A stretch of 64,000 bases of DNA, from the NCBI GenBank assembly GCA_008933995.1, contig WARS01000043.1:2780001-2844000 (forward strand), given 5' to 3'. Numbering within the stretch: position 1 is the first letter of the stretch; the number at the start of each line of letters is the position of its first letter. The notes under the pieces are model-generated. The model worked only from the letters and a program-made list of their open reading frames with translations, had not been told where the DNA came from and did not search any database. Below are positions 34,104 through 47,881 of this stretch, piece by piece. The translations under genes and the position numbers were made by a program. The stretch comes from Datnioides undecimradiatus. Lineage: Eukaryota > Chordata > Actinopteri > Lobotiformes > Datnioididae.

Positions 34104-36844
34104 CTGACACAAATGACACACGGGAAGGAAGACGTCAAACAAAAAGCAGTTATGCCTTTAAAATGTTTTTCATTACGAGCCGAGATGAATATTTTACACG
34201 ATGCTCCACGCAGAAAATGGAAATCCAAGCTTAGGCAGAGTGAAATAACCGCAGGCAGTGTGTGAAACTGTGTGTGTGTGTGTGTGGAACAAAAAAAAGG
34301 GAGTGTGTCCCACTGTGGCGTCTGGAAGGTTTATGACAAGACAGATCCTAAATCAGAGTTGGGAATCAGGTGCTGCTCCTTCCAGCCATGGGGAGCTGTT
34401 AACTAGATCCGGTAGGCCTCGCCTTACACACGTGAAGAGGTATGTCCTCCTGCTGTCATATCTCATTGCACACACACATACCAGAGAAATGAACATTCCT
34501 GCAACCTCGACGTCTCGTCAGTCATGAACAAGCAGTTTTAGAGTTCCCTCTGCCCCCTCGCTTCCTCTCTCTCCGTCTCCAGTTTCATCATTTCATTCAT
34601 TTGTGTGCGTGTTTTCATCAGAGGAAGCGCTGTAATGACACGGCTCTGTAAAAACCCACCCTCGGACACTCTGACGGTATTAAATATCGCAGCTCCTGTG
34701 ATGTCCGTGGCATTCCAGCAGTTACTCGGCGCTCGAGTGCTGTAATTCACCCTTTTTATTGGACTCCTTCCCCGAGCCTGCCTCGTCTATTTCGACTTCA
34801 GTTAGAGATTTCCTGTTGTACTGTGTGTTTCCCAGAATAACTTCCAGCAACCCCAAGAGGAGGGTGTTCTCAGTGCAACATACAACACGTGTAGGAGGGA
34901 AGAGTGAGCAATGGATACGAGGAGGACAATATTTCCACTCCTGAAAAGTCTGGAATGAGGATTTCTGCTTCATCATCTCCTTCTGAAGAGATCTGCCCAT
35001 ATGACTGTTTGGCATTGGTGACAAATGTGTTGTGGAGACGAAGTAGCACCAATGCTTCCGCTGTCCTTGTGCTGCAAATAATTCGAACATACAACCTGAT
35101 GCTTTGCCAGTGATCTGCAGGAGTATGCGGCCCGGCCCGTTTGTGTCTACTGCAGGCTGTTGCTGTTTAAACTCGTTAAACCAATAAGAGGAAGCGGAAA
35201 AGACTACAAGAGCGAGGGTGCTGTCCTAGATTCTAACAACACAGACAGAATGAAAAACTGTGCAATCAACATAAATGCATCATCTGTAAAGTATATACAG
35301 GGGTATGCATGTTTCCTTATGCTCTGTGCATCAGGAAGGAGAGGGAGGGGTTGGACGGTGTTTGGCTTGTGGAATTAGTGAGATTCAAAACAAGCAGCAG
35401 AGGAGAGGCCAGGCTGCCCTCTCCTCTGCTGCTTGGAAACCATTTAAGTGCACTATTTGACTATAAGCTTGCATGGTGCGGGGAGAAGAAGATGCAAGGT
35501 TGATTATAAAAATCCCATTAGTAATCTAAACATTGGCGAGACTGTCCGAGTGGCTTTATCCCAAAGCATTTCAATGAACTCTTTAAATACTCTGTTTACA
35601 TGGCCGAGTCGTCTATAGAGAGGCAATGAGAACCTGCCCGTCTCTGGAGGAGACCGTCAACAAAGTGATAATGAATACAGTTTGTTGCCAAGCTACATGT
35701 TACAGCTTTACATGGACGGTCGACCAGGAGTTCTGACAAAGAATACACTGTCCACCGGGAGTTTGTTTGGTTGAAAACCTATATAACCACATTCACAACA
35801 GCATAAAATTATGTTTTTGTTTGTTTTTTTAAAATCAAATCTGGTTGGGAGTTTGGTCATGACCCAGGGCTCAACTTAAGCCATTCTTTCAATAAATTTC
35901 AAGATTGCAAGATAGGAAGTTTTATTTTGGGAGTAATGTCTTTAAATCTATATTTTGCAGATGAAAAACAGCAAATCTACACGATGATAAAACTGGAACC
36001 ACGATTCTTTTGCTGAACAAATGTCTTAAATGATTTAAAAATCGATGCTAGTTTCCATCACGCGAAGTAAGTTCAACTCCCCGAGCTAAAGCTTGTTTGT
36101 TTTAAAAGCAAAATCATGCTCTGATTTTCAGGAGGTTGTACCCAACAATGAAATTCTGGGAATTTCAAGGCCAGTGGGGAGGCAGCTCAATTGGATGCGA
36201 TGTCTGTGTTCACAGTGGAGATGGGGTAAACACGGTGCAAACACTGGGCTTGTGTAACTGAACTTGGCAGAGAGGAATGCGGCAAAAGAGAAAGCGCAAG
36301 TGTCTGTGAGTGTTTTCCGTCTCAGTTCGGCACCTCGGCTCATTATGGGTGGCCAGGCAAGAGTTCGAGCGTCGCCCTGGAGGACAACCTAACAGGACGC
36401 CGGTCCCTCTGATCGCTGGACCACGGGGTCGTAACAAATCAGTGCACTTTTGAAAGGAAGTTCGACAGCTGATGGACTTCCTGTTAATCCTGAAACATGT
36501 GTGGTTGTTCTAGGGTTAAAATAGTAGTACTTTGCTTGTTTCCCTCTTAGAAACCTTTGCAGACATTACAATTTAACAGATTCTGAGGGAGACGAAGCAC
36601 AAAGTGGACACAAATGACTGTGATAATGAACGAGGACAACGGCATAATGACTTCAAAAATGTGTTAAATTAAAAATAACTGATATTTCTCCTCAGTCACT
36701 CGGTCAAAAGGAAGAGAGCATAATTTCTCTCAGGAACAGAATAAAAGCAACAAAGATAAAAGGCCAAAGAGACAGCTACCGGACAATCCGATTCATAATT
36801 ATTAGAGACGGCCAGATAAAAAGGAAAATGCGGTCAGAACTTAC
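34104..36844 (-). other. Intron between the first two CH exons
   Basis: About 2.7 kb. A short GT run lies near 34268-34285. No coding exon or recognisable repeat family is seen. Confidence 0.65.
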
Positions 36845-36915
36845 TCGCACAGCAGTATCCCGTTCTCCAAACCGCCTCTGAAATCCTTGTCACCAAAGCA
36901 TCTTCCTGTCACAGC
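36845..36915 (-). CDS. limch1: limch1 exon: CH domain, part 1
   Basis: This 71-nt exon is the most upstream coding exon I can place. Read on the minus strand it encodes AVTGRCFGDKDFRGGLENGI followed by LLC and two bases of Glu, matching the first conserved block of the LIMCH1/LMO7 CH domain (human '[23 protein letters not shown]'). The 3' splice site is a pyrimidine-rich tract ending TGTAG at 36916, and the 5' splice site is GA|GTAAGT at 36844. It enters in phase 0 and leaves in phase 2. CH domains of this type contribute to actin or actomyosin association. The preceding residues of the domain ('AQKWIE' in known family members) must come from an exon further right, which I did not find in the window. 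Confidence 0.92.
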
Positions 36916-37712
36916 CTACAGAGAGAACAAAAGGGGGTGAGTAAGCAAAAATGAGCAACAATGAGATGGCGCCAGACCAAGAAACGGAACATCAAATAAT
37001 CAACTCCGTCTCTCCATCTGAAGCCTAGACACACGAGCTCCGCTTGGAAAACCAAGAAACGAGCCGGAAAACCTTTATCAACACTCTCTTCACGTCTTTC
37101 CTTCACAGCAAATCCTGGGAATGGTATGGAGAGGTGCACAAAGAGCTGCCGGCCGTATATCAAGTCCCTCTCTGGTTAACAGCGCTAAACACTAACAAGC
37201 TTGACATAAGCCGCAATCATCCCTACCGAATGGCTCTGGCAGGCTAATATGTTGTGACAGGGGATTTATCGGGTGATGGTTGGTCAGACCCTCTGAGGAG
37301 GAGAAGCTGCCTGTTTGCATGTATTTGCATGACTGCAGGATATCAGCAGACATGCATGCTTTTCTTGCAAAGGCATAAAGTCTTGACAAAAGTGCACAAA
37401 ACCCCGGGCCAGCAAACCTCTATATGTTCCAGACACGTGTAGTGTTGAATCCAAAACCGATTGAATCCAAATGGCTTTTTCCTACTCCCTGCAGTTCACC
37501 CTTTGAGCTCAGGTTTTGATCTTTCACCATTATTTATGCAAGTTAACAGGACATCTAATAAATGCATTTGAAGTCCCGCGTGAGAACACAAACATCTCAA
37601 GTGCAAACATGAATACCAGCAGTGAAATAACTGCCTCCCACTCATCCGGATGGGACTTTTAGGACCAGTCCTACTTAAAACCCATTTATTCTCACAAACA
37701 CTGGCAGGGACT

Positions 37713-37731
37713 TTTTTTTTGGGGGGGGGGC
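37713..37731. repeat. T run followed by G run
   Basis: Nine T then about ten G bases, a homopolymer junction without other context. Confidence 0.85.
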
Positions 37732-38756
37732 TGCTGGTTTGGAAGCCAAAACAATTACAAGATTAAATTTCCTGAGAGTTTCTTTTACATTTATTTGCAC
37801 AGCTGTGGAAAAGAAGTGTGGAGATGTAGAGCGTCTGGGCCGGCTGCGTGTTTCTGTCAGCTTCTTGGCTCATGGGGGAGCCTGGACCTTTTACAAAAGA
37901 AATGGACTGCTGTATGTCAGCGAGTAGGCCAACAGTAGGCCTCATTTCTGCTGCCGAGGGAGGACGGGGGGGCACAGTGAGATGTCGTGTTTGGAGCGCA
38001 GGAGTTAGACAAAAGGGGCAGATGAAGATAGACAAACAGAAAAGAAAGCAGCACGGATTTTCCCTGTATGCTGACATTTAGCTATTCACAGCCACTATTC
38101 CCTACCGCGTCCGCACTTGTGAACAGGGCACCGTGTGCCTGGTGTTGACAGCACAGAAGTGATGAGCGAAGCCTGCGTGTGAGGCCTAAAAGCCTGCCCC
38201 ACGGTACGAACACATGGTCCATGAAATGCATATTCTATGATTACAGTTGGTGGAAATGCTCTGGAGGAAGATACTACTTAACATTCTACATATATTCTGC
38301 GCAAATCAATACAAATCCATACAAATAACAACAATCTGTGATTTTTAGAAAGAGCCAAGTTAGTGGTTTCCTCCATTTTTAGTTGCCATGCTAGCAAACC
38401 TTTATTCGTACTGTGCAACACAAAGCAGCAGCAAACTTCTCATCCAACTAGGCAAGAACGATCATATTTCCAACTATTCTTTGAAACATCCATAGGTTTG
38501 CAGAGCTGGTGTAACCTTAGAAGGGTAAACAGTAGTTAGCGCAGGAGCCTCAATGTTGCTAAACTGCATTTTCTCAGTTAACAGAGAGAGCCTGTCTCTT
38601 CCACTGGCCTTCAGGCTAAAGTTACTTGGTGAGACAGCGAGCTTTGTAGATCTTACTTTTAGCATTTTCTACATCCAAAAGGTAACATTTGAAGACAATC
38701 ACGGTCTGTTGAATCATACACGAGGAAATAACGCCCCCGGGTCATTATAAAAGTGG

Positions 38757-38895
38757 AGAACTCCCAGGTGGTGCAGTACATTAGGAGCTGGTTTTGTTCA
38801 TAAGAGAGCAACACTTCGTGGTCTGATCCCAGTTAAGATTCAGTGGCCTAGATACGTTTTTATCTGCGGCATAAAAAAAAATAAATCTGAAGCCA
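38757..38895 (+). mobile_element. tRNA-derived SINE-like element (degenerate)
   Basis: The start resembles a tRNA: an A-box-like segment 'GGTGGTGCAGTACATTAGG' is followed by an anticodon-arm-like 'AGCTGGTTTTGTTCA' and a B-box-like 'GTGGTCTGATCCCAG' about 35 bases later. An unrelated body and an A-rich tail (38872-38884) follow. This is the layout of tRNA-derived SINEs. The B box departs from the GGTTCGANNCC consensus, so it is probably an old, inactive copy. The family was not determined. Confidence 0.6.
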
Positions 38896-40771
38896 AGTAG
38901 ATGACCTTGATTTAGGATCTCCTCAATAAATGTGTCACATGAATGTTAGCGCTTGCTAAAGATAGATGCCTTTTTCCTGTAGTCTCTTACCAAACAGTAA
39001 ATATAATCAAATCTTGTTTATTATTGTGGAGGTTGAACAAGTAGCTTTGAGTTATAGAACACACTAATAACTAGGTCAGCTCTTCACTGACCTTGTCCAT
39101 GAGTGCGAGTGCACGGGAGATTACAGGGAGAGATTACAGAGTCACCACCTTAACAAAGATCGATCTACACTTTGAGGACAGCAAGCGCAGGAGAAGATGA
39201 AAAGGTGCACTGGAATGACGCTCGCCCGTCATTGTCAAAGACTTCTGGAAGACGCAGACAAATGAGGTTTCTGCAGGTGATACTGCAGCAGACTGAAGTT
39301 GGAAAAACAAACTCATACTCATCGCTCCATAAGAGAAGGAAAGAACATCTGCAGAGGGATTCATTTATATTAATATTCAATAAATACTAAATTTCACGGG
39401 CCTCTGGTGGGCCCAAAACTCCCCTGTGGAAAATGGTATCTCCAAAGGTTAGGTCAATTAATAGTCTGTCCTCTGGGGTTCATGCATATTCACATAAATT
39501 ACACATTTCTCTCTCGGCTATGACGAGGACTGGAGTGCAGAAAATGGCAAGGATCCCGTTTTTCTCATTATCTTGTCGCTCAGTGGCTAAGGACCTTGAT
39601 TCATGTACATCTGTTGCTCCCATAAGTGTCGTCCTGAGCTGGAGCGCACATGAAACTCCTGACAGACAGGAGGGAACACTCGGGGTGAGACAAAATACGA
39701 GAATTGTGCGAAACGGTGGCACACATGTCCTCGGTTATAACGGTTATAAAATACAATCTGACCAGACCCTCCAGCGCTAACAGTCACTTTATTATGAAGA
39801 GGCTGATTGGCTTTAGACTAATAAAGCACCTCTGAAGTTACAGCAGGGAGCTGCAGTAGCAGAGGCCGTCAGCTACAGTAAAACAGCTGTAAAAGTGGCG
39901 TATTCCCTTCACGTGGACTGAAGTGTTGTTTATTGTAGGTTAAAAGGCATGCTGTGCAGAAAAACATAAAATCTCAGCGGAAGTACATTAAATATTGAAA
40001 TCAGAAACCCCATCGACGTCAGATCGAGTAAAGAACAGTAACAAATTACCCACTCAAGCCCACAGTATTACCATTTACCTGAAGAGACAGGAAAAAAAGG
40101 TTAATCTGGATTAAAAACAACCTCATCTAATAAAATATATGCTGTAATCAAAATTAATTGTATTAAATGAGTGCAGCTCAACCGCCAGCGTGGAAAAGGA
40201 GGGCATTACAGTAAAAAGTCTGTATCCCTCATTTGCCAAAGCATGCTACTCTACATCCTGCAAAAATCAAGTTACTCCAGTTGAGGTCTATGGGAGGACA
40301 TTGGGCGGACCTATGGGACACTGATGAGTAAATGGCATTTAACTGGAAGTGACATTTATGTATGTAGAAAGACTTCAGGAGCAAAGCTAAGCTATTACAG
40401 AGCGCTGCTTTGAATGGCTGTATTGATTACGGTCTCCAGCTACACTGACTGTATCCTGCTGAATACCGCAATACTCATACCCAAAAATATTAAATATATA
40501 TATATCCCTCGGTTTCAGTTTTAGATTTTTTCCCAAAGTGGAGCAAGCACAAGTTATTTATAGAGCAGATGTGCATGCAAACAAAAAAGCAATTTAATCT
40601 CAGTTTTAACATAAAAATGCTGGAAGCTTCAGGATCTGAATAGTGTTTTCAAAGCACCGCAGGGTCATACGAGGGGACTCAATTAAAAAGAGGAATGTGT
40701 CGCCTCTGTTGTTTTCAGTGGAATGTTGCCGGCATTGTTTCACAAACAATCAAACGATGCCGCTCGGCTTT

Positions 40772-40783
40772 CCCCCCCCCCCC
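40772..40783. repeat. C homopolymer
   Basis: Twelve C bases. Confidence 0.85.
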
Positions 40784-42239
40784 TCCTTTTCACTTCCTTC
40801 CCCTTTGAACCCCTTCATGTCCAAACCAAAGTCATGCTGACGGGTTCACGTCCGAAGCAGCCGTCACTATCGCTTTGGTAGCCACAGAGAAGGGAACTCC
40901 CTGTTGGTTCCCAAAAATGTGAACAAGCTCTTCAGATGCAAGCTTTTTCCCCCTCGGTTTCCCGGAGGGAGCGGTCGTGTGTGAACATACGTTTCGCTTT
41001 GATGATTTATAAAATAGAAAACTCAATGAAGTTTTAGCAAGGAAACTCCCGGGGGACATCGCTTTCATGTTCTGAGAGATAAAACATCAGTGTGACGAGA
41101 AGAGACTCCTCTGCAGTCAGATCATATCTGGAAGTGAACCACAACTCAAAGACAATTCATTGAAATGATCTCGCCAAGACGAATACAGTTTCAGAGAAGG
41201 ACACAGATGAAAAGTTCGTACTGGAGATTCAGTCGACCGAACAGACAAATCAGGAGCTTTCCATCGGACGGCAATCAAGTAAACTTCTGTGCAATTGTAC
41301 TTTCACTCTCCCTTGTCTGAACTAGCTCACTGCAATCCCCTCACCCTGAGGGGCATCCAATGAAAACAGATCCATCACAATGGATCACTGATCTCAGAGG
41401 CCATGCATCGGACGGCTACCTGTCCCGAATTAACGACCGATAATTCAAGGTCTGGGACAGGCTGGTTCCGTGACTTGGGGAAGTAAAACACTGCTTGCTC
41501 CAAGGCCCCGAGGCGAAGTGCGATCGGCCTGTTAAAGAGTTGACAGCTGTTCGCTCAAGGGCTGGTGAATGTAAACAAGAGACATGTGCTCCCAACGCAC
41601 TCGCCTGCTTTACAGTCACGCGCGTGCTTTGTAGTCAAACGCATTCTGCTTCACAGGATGTTGTTTTAAGTGCGTTGCATAATCCCGACCGAACCCGGCG
41701 CTGCGCGTCCAAGTTCAAGAACGCATGTAAACACGTCTTCCGGCATCCAGCCAATAATCTCGTTAATTCAACTTGGCAAGCGGGCTTAATCTGTAAATGC
41801 CTCTGGTTCTGATTAACAGTGCAAAAAACAACAGTGTGTGACCTGGCCATTCACTAATGCAAGCTTTATGACCCAGGCAGGGGGGAATAGAAACAAACAA
41901 TGCCGGTGCATGATTTGTGTAGTGCTAGTGCTTTCTTAAAGCAAGAGACTGAACGCTAAAACCGCTCAATTTGTTCAGTATTGCAGAACCTAAATCATCT
42001 GTTTCATGACAAAGCAAAACAGCGCTCTGGCACAGAAACACTGAGTCAACCGCCAAGTTTTTATCATCATAAAAAAGATAAAATCTTGCCTTTGGCTTCA
42101 GGAGAAATCGGATTTGATGGGAAAAAAAAGTCAAAAAGACAAACAACGGCATTGAAATTGCTAACATCTGACTCTTCGTATGGGGGAGGGTCTCAGGCCG
42201 GGGGTCCCCTCAACCCATGGCGCTTCAACGAGTTCAGCC

Positions 42240-42285
42240 AAAGGTCAGGAGTGGTATCTGCCTACAGTCAATCATCCTGACCTTT
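42240..42285. repeat. Inverted repeat containing AGGTCA half-sites
   Basis: Perfect 11-bp arms AAAGGTCAGGA (42240-42250) and TCCTGACCTTT (42275-42285) are separated by 24 bases. Each arm contains an AGGTCA nuclear-receptor half-site. The spacing is not a classical response-element spacing. Confidence 0.75.
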
Positions 42286-42730
42286 TCACGAGCTGCCACC
42301 ACTGCCATCACCGCAGGGATCTCCCATTGTGACTATGGCTCGTCTATTCTGCACTGCCTGGATGGACTTGGGAGGGGGCAGTGGTGCTGAGGGAGGTGGC
42401 ATGAAAACTAGTCTGTTTCATACACAAAGTCCATAAAATAGAAGATTTAGTGTTTTGAGGTTCAAGTTTCCCCCAATGATGAGGATTAGCTGGGTTTGTC
42501 CCATTTATTAATTTATATGTCTGTGAAGTAAGCGTGACGTGAATGTGGGCTTTTGGTCGTGTAAAACATTTCTACTTGAAGGCGCCACTTCATGATCTGG
42601 GAAATTCTCCTAAGCATTGCGTTGTTTGCTGTATTTCACAGACCAAATGATTAATCACTGATGTAAATAATTCTAAATCGTAGCCCTGAATAATAATACT
42701 GATGATCAACAGTTGATGCATGCTGTTAAA

Positions 42731-42742
42731 CCCCCCCCCCCC
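42731..42742. repeat. C homopolymer
   Basis: Twelve C bases. Confidence 0.85.
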
Positions 42743-44694
42743 TCTTGAGACTGGAGACAGAGGTGCTTAAGGCATCTGGGGCCAATGTGGGCCTGGAAAA
42801 CAGAATAGTTTGTGTATCTCTTTCCTTGTTGCCTAATTTTAGAACGCATCATGTGGTTTTCCTGAATTAGCAGAGGTTTTATAAGATTTGGGATAATATT
42901 GGATCATGCCTCCAGAGCCCGTACGGCAGATCACCACTAAATCGCCACAATCAGTTGCAGATTCAACCCTTCGCCATGTCGGACTGATCCGGAGACAATG
43001 ACGCCAGCAGAAACAGACGAGCATAAACTGCGCTAGGAGCCGCGCGGATTATCCGGCAAGCACGTTCACACAATCTAGAGCCAAACAACAAGCGAACTCT
43101 GACTCGTGATATTTTATGAACCGACACAAACACAAAAGATTCACGGACCCTCGTCGGGCCACAAACACGAAAAGCATTTGCTCACTTGCCCACGCTCCTA
43201 CAGAGAGATCAGCACAGACATTTGATGTCAGCGTGTGTTTACAGGAGGCTAACAAACTCCCCAGTTTTTCCTTTTTTGGCGGGAGTTGAAACAGACTCAT
43301 CCGAGGAAGATGCTGAATTTTTAAACCAACTGAGCCGAGCTGTAACCGTAGGAGACTCGCTGACCGGGACAGAGACAATGAACAAGGGAGTATTATGAAA
43401 CCGGGATCATCGCAGGTAATGACAGTTAATAGAGCATAATTGGCATGGTATTATACAGTGGAATCAGCACTGGACCGCATCAGTCCAACCGCAGAGCCCG
43501 ACCACAGCTTCAGAGGGCAATATTTATAGGCCGATTTGATGACAGCAAACTATTTAGGCTCAATCTGCTGTGACAGACGGCCGCGTTTCGTAGACTGAAA
43601 CTTGTAACGGCTAATATCTTAAAAGACCACCCCAGAGAATAAAAATAATGACCTCTCTGTGAATAAAAAGGACCGGGGCGTTTATTCAAAAGCTTTAAAC
43701 AAAATGATCACGTCATATTTGGAAAAAGACAAAAGGAAGACGAGGAAGAGGAAAAGGTATCTGCTTGAAAGAGGAGCAGACATGACTGGATTGGCAAGTG
43801 ACTTTCTGAGTCCGACCCATCAAAAAGGACTTATAAAAAGGGTGTGTTGTTTAGAAAGGGTTAAAAGTCCCTGCCCAAGCCTACAGTATAGTGTCATTAT
43901 TTTGGTTCAGTGTAAAAAGCAAAGCCGGCGTAATGATGGGTCTTCTTGAAAGCTCTATTTCGGGATCGCCGTTTGAGAATGGCTCATGCATGGGACAGGA
44001 TGTTGTGCAAGACCTTTCTACTTAACTGCAAAAAGGTTACCATTCACATGCGACAACCACACACTGTAGGTATCAGCAATGAATTGTGTTGATTTGTAGC
44101 CACGGAGAGCACAATGAAGGGGAGAGGAAGGCATAAATAAGTGTGCTGAGCAGAATCCCGCTGAGCCAGATCAGCACGAGCCGATGAAATCTTATGCTGT
44201 CTGCAGAAACAACGTTTTAAGTGAACACTGCCGCATTAGCAGATTGTTTGCCAGCGTTTACAGCGTAAACATGTTTTACAACAGCTTACACCACAGTGCA
44301 AGTTTACGTTTTAACACGCTGTGAAGAATGTGAAGAGGGTTGCAGCTCGGCTCCCCGTCGAACTCGCCGCTTCTCGCGTATTTGTAACACAAACAAACGC
44401 AGGCTTTCTGCTGCTGCGTTCTGATTTTAGTCAGAAAAGCACAAATGTTCCCAGGCACACGGCGGATCCTGTGAGAGTCATCTGGCGTGGGAAACCTTAC
44501 ACAACCCCTGATTACTCATGTGTTGCTCCTACTCAGCAAGATGCAGTAGTTTCATCTAATCAGAAGCTAAATTATATTTACATGTTTGACTGTAGCTGGC
44601 ACTCACTTGGATCAGCTTACACCATATCCAGTCATTATGAAAGTTCTTCAGTTATGTTTGTTTTTTTTATTTTTTTAATAAAGAGCACTTCAAT

Positions 44695-44790
44695 GTGAAA
44701 CCAAGTGAGCCACAGACTGACAGGGGATCAAACCCATGATCCTCTGCTTACAGGACAGTTTCACTATCACCTAAATAAACATGCACGGTA
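44695..44790 (-). mobile_element. tRNA-derived SINE-like fragment
   Basis: Read on the minus strand, 'GATAGTGAAACTGTCCTGTA' (A-box side) leads through 'AGCAGAGGATCATGGG' into a B-box-like 'GGGTTTGATCCCCTG'. This is the tRNA-like head of a fish SINE, with a short body continuing to about 44695. No clear A-tail is visible. It is probably a truncated, diverged copy. Confidence 0.55.
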
Positions 44791-47700
44791 TATAAAAGAC
44801 ATTAGAAAAGGTCTGATTTTGCATTAACTAGGCCTTATGCCCAAGGATTCAGGTGGCATTGACTATTTTCTGTTCTTCTATTATAGAATATTTAGTTTTA
44901 AATGAAAGCTAATAGATAACTGAGGATAATTAGTGTTTACTTTAAGCCAAGCCATAAGAGAAATTACTTTTGCGGAGCAGAAGTGATTCAAATAAACATT
45001 TAAACAAAACCTTCATATGCAATGAATCAGTCAGCGAACTGTAATAACAAACATTTGAAATAATTAAGAGTCACGGTTGGTCACATGCTAAATTAGAAAA
45101 AGTGAAATAACAGCACCCGAGGGACAACTGATCTGTCAGCTGCACAAGCCTGCGGGAGCACATTTCCCCACGGCGGACCTGTTTTCAATGTCACACCTTC
45201 GTCTCTGGAGACCGGCCCGCTGGCTGTCAAGGCGTCTGCCGTTTGTATTCGCGCTGTAAATCTGGAGACCACCTGGAAGTTCACCGCCCTTGTGGGTGAA
45301 TTCTCTAACTTCCAAAAAAAAACAACAAAAAACAACAAAACAAACCAAAAACACATCACCAGTTTCGACATAAACCAAACATAAATAAAGGCAGAGGAAA
45401 GGATAGGAAATTAATATTTCAACCTAAAAACTGTGACGTTTGACATGTTGCCATGAATATCAAGGCTCTCTCCTACGGCATAGCGGATCATTCTGCAGCG
45501 TTATCCGCCAGTACACCTGGATCCGGGCGCAGATGTGAATGCGATCCCTTTGAGCAGTTTTGTCTCGTGTTGCTCATGAAACCTACATATCAAAGCGCTG
45601 GTTGCCAGAGCTCATTTAAAAAGGGGTGACAGATGCAGCTCATCATCATGCAGCACGTAGCACAGTATGACACCGCTTTGTAGCGCTCGCAGTTGTTGCC
45701 GTATTACCTCACAGGTAAAGTATGGAGCTGTTCACGTCAAGATATCTGATCGGATTTTAATGCACACACCTTTTTATTTGAGGCATAGTTTGTTTGTAAC
45801 TTAGTTTTCTTAGTCTGAAGCCATGATAAGTGAAATATAATACCCCCCACCCCGATGCTGATGCTATCATAACGCTAATCAAGATAACGTTTAGTCTTTA
45901 CATCCAGTTTACGCCAACCACGTCTTATCAACCCCTGCAGACAAACATGCCTGCAAGCAAGAGTCAGCCACCTGCTCGTGATTACAAGAAAATGTGCACA
46001 CCATGCACACTGTAGCGCACACACACACACACAGGCTGTCATCTTCAACTCAACCCCCTGAGACAGTAATTCCCAGAGACAAGTGAGGAACTTGGAGTGC
46101 GAGAAGTTTTCCAGAGTTGGCGCAGCTTTTGGGTCTCACTTCAACTGAGCGATGAATCAAGCGGAGCTGTTCGACATCAGTATTAACAAAAACTTCAATG
46201 AGACAGAAGTTCAAAAGGTTAAATTAAACTCTGTTTCCCTTCATGCTTTGTTCCTTTGTGCCTTTTTCAGAAAGGGAATGTACCCCAGTGAACAAGCTAC
46301 TGCTAATTTGCTGGTGATACATGTCATTAAAGGTATGTTGTGAATCACGTTTCAGAGCTCCTCATAAAAAAGGTGCATTCTTACCCTTTCGGGCATCAAT
46401 CAAACTTTAAATACATTGTGTCAACGACTGTCAAGGAGAGTTAAACACATGATGTCAGTTGGCAACCATGCAAGCAGTTCTTGTCTCCTGCCACAGCTGA
46501 AGAAATGTCAAATGTGTGTGTGTTGTGTTACATTCTGAAAAATAAAAAGGTACTGATAGAAGGTAGAGAGTGGCATTAACGTTTGTTACTACCACATTAA
46601 AAGTCAACTAGAGCACAGAATTAAAAATACTGGAAGCCCATCAACACAACCATGTTTCATTAGGCCCCAGAGCTGAACACTTCTAGTGCAAAGGAAGTAA
46701 AAGTCTTCAGTTTGTTCTCCTGCACATGCTTAAAGCGGCTGTGGAGATCAGCTTTAAGATGATGGACATTTATTAAGTTCTTACCGTGGTAAGCTTCCCC
46801 TGAGAATCTGATTGTAGGAGGCCAACAGTGACAAAGAGGTGCAAATCGATGCCATCGAATGAAATTCTCGAACATGAAAGGATCTAAACACAAAACTATT
46901 CAAGCTAAAGCTGTTATTTAACTTATTCATTTACTGTATCTGAAGAAAAACTGCAAATTCATTCATTTCTTGTCTTGAAATAAATGAGTTTCAAAACCAT
47001 GAAATTATGTAATTCAGTCTAGGTCAGTCGAGGTTCCTTTGGGGCTCCAAACTGTTGTTCCACGTTATGTTTCAGTGCTTCTCAACAGATTTCTCAACAG
47101 CCTTTGACCATAGCTGGATTTCTAGGTTTTGCTACGGAAGCAGTTCTTGTTCTCCGCTTCCTTTCACATGAAAGACGACAAGGTCAGTGGCCTCGTGCCA
47201 ACGGTCGCGTAAACTCATCGTTTGAGGAAGCTCGAAACTAAACAAGGAGGTCAACTTTCAAACGTCTCCAGAATGAAGTAAGGCTGTTTCATGTTGAGCT
47301 GTACGCTTTGCTCTTCAGGCTCTCCCGTTGAACATTCTGACTTTTAGATGCAGCATTTAATAAAAAGTAAGGGTATACTGAAAGAAACGTTTTAAAAGGT
47401 GTGCATACAGAGAAGAAGCATTGACCTTAATGCACAGCACATTAATATTATGTTCAGTTTGTTTTCTGCAGGCTAAAAAGACAGTGGACACATTATAAAT
47501 GAGTTAAATTAAGAATTTGAGCAGTTCTAACCTTTTTTAATGCTTCTAGTTGTTGTCGTATCCTACAAGTATTCATCTTTCCCAAGAAATACACTGCCGC
47601 CCATCTGCAAAGATTAGCAGCTGTGTTCTCAGTCAGGTTCTTCTACTGACAATGGGACCATTATTCTGCAGAAGTGGTTTGTCTGTTTGTATTCTCTGAA

Positions 47701-47881
47701 GAACTATATTTAGAAACATTTCGCCCTGTTTTAATTCAAACTGAATCCACAGCACAAGATTTTTTCCCCCCCAAACTGCGTCTCTCTCATTGTGATAGTG
47801 ATTATTCCTCAATGTGGCTAAAACTGCTTAGCAAGTGTGCCACACACACCCACACTGGAGCCATTCACATGCCAGACAGAC

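Larger units (their letters stand above)
1037..36915 (-). other. limch1: limch1 gene, internal part (19 exons; both ends lie outside the window)
   Basis: This is the exon-bearing part of a LIMCH1 orthologue read on the minus strand. LIMCH1 is a cytoskeletal protein with an N-terminal calponin-homology domain, a long disordered and coiled-coil middle (including a DUF4757-type region shared with LMO7) and a C-terminal LIM domain. The mammalian protein is known to bind and activate non-muscle myosin II and to support stress fibres and focal adhesions. Seen here: translated exons follow the LIMCH1 order without inversion, all introns have GT/AG ends, and phases close across 19 exons (1015 codons with every exon included). 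The segments '[17 protein letters not shown]' and '[20 protein letters not shown]' distinguish it from its paralogue LMO7. Missing: the first coding exon (right edge) and most of the coiled coil plus the LIM domain (left edge). Which teleost paralogue (limch1a or limch1b) this is cannot be decided from the window. Confidence 0.93.
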
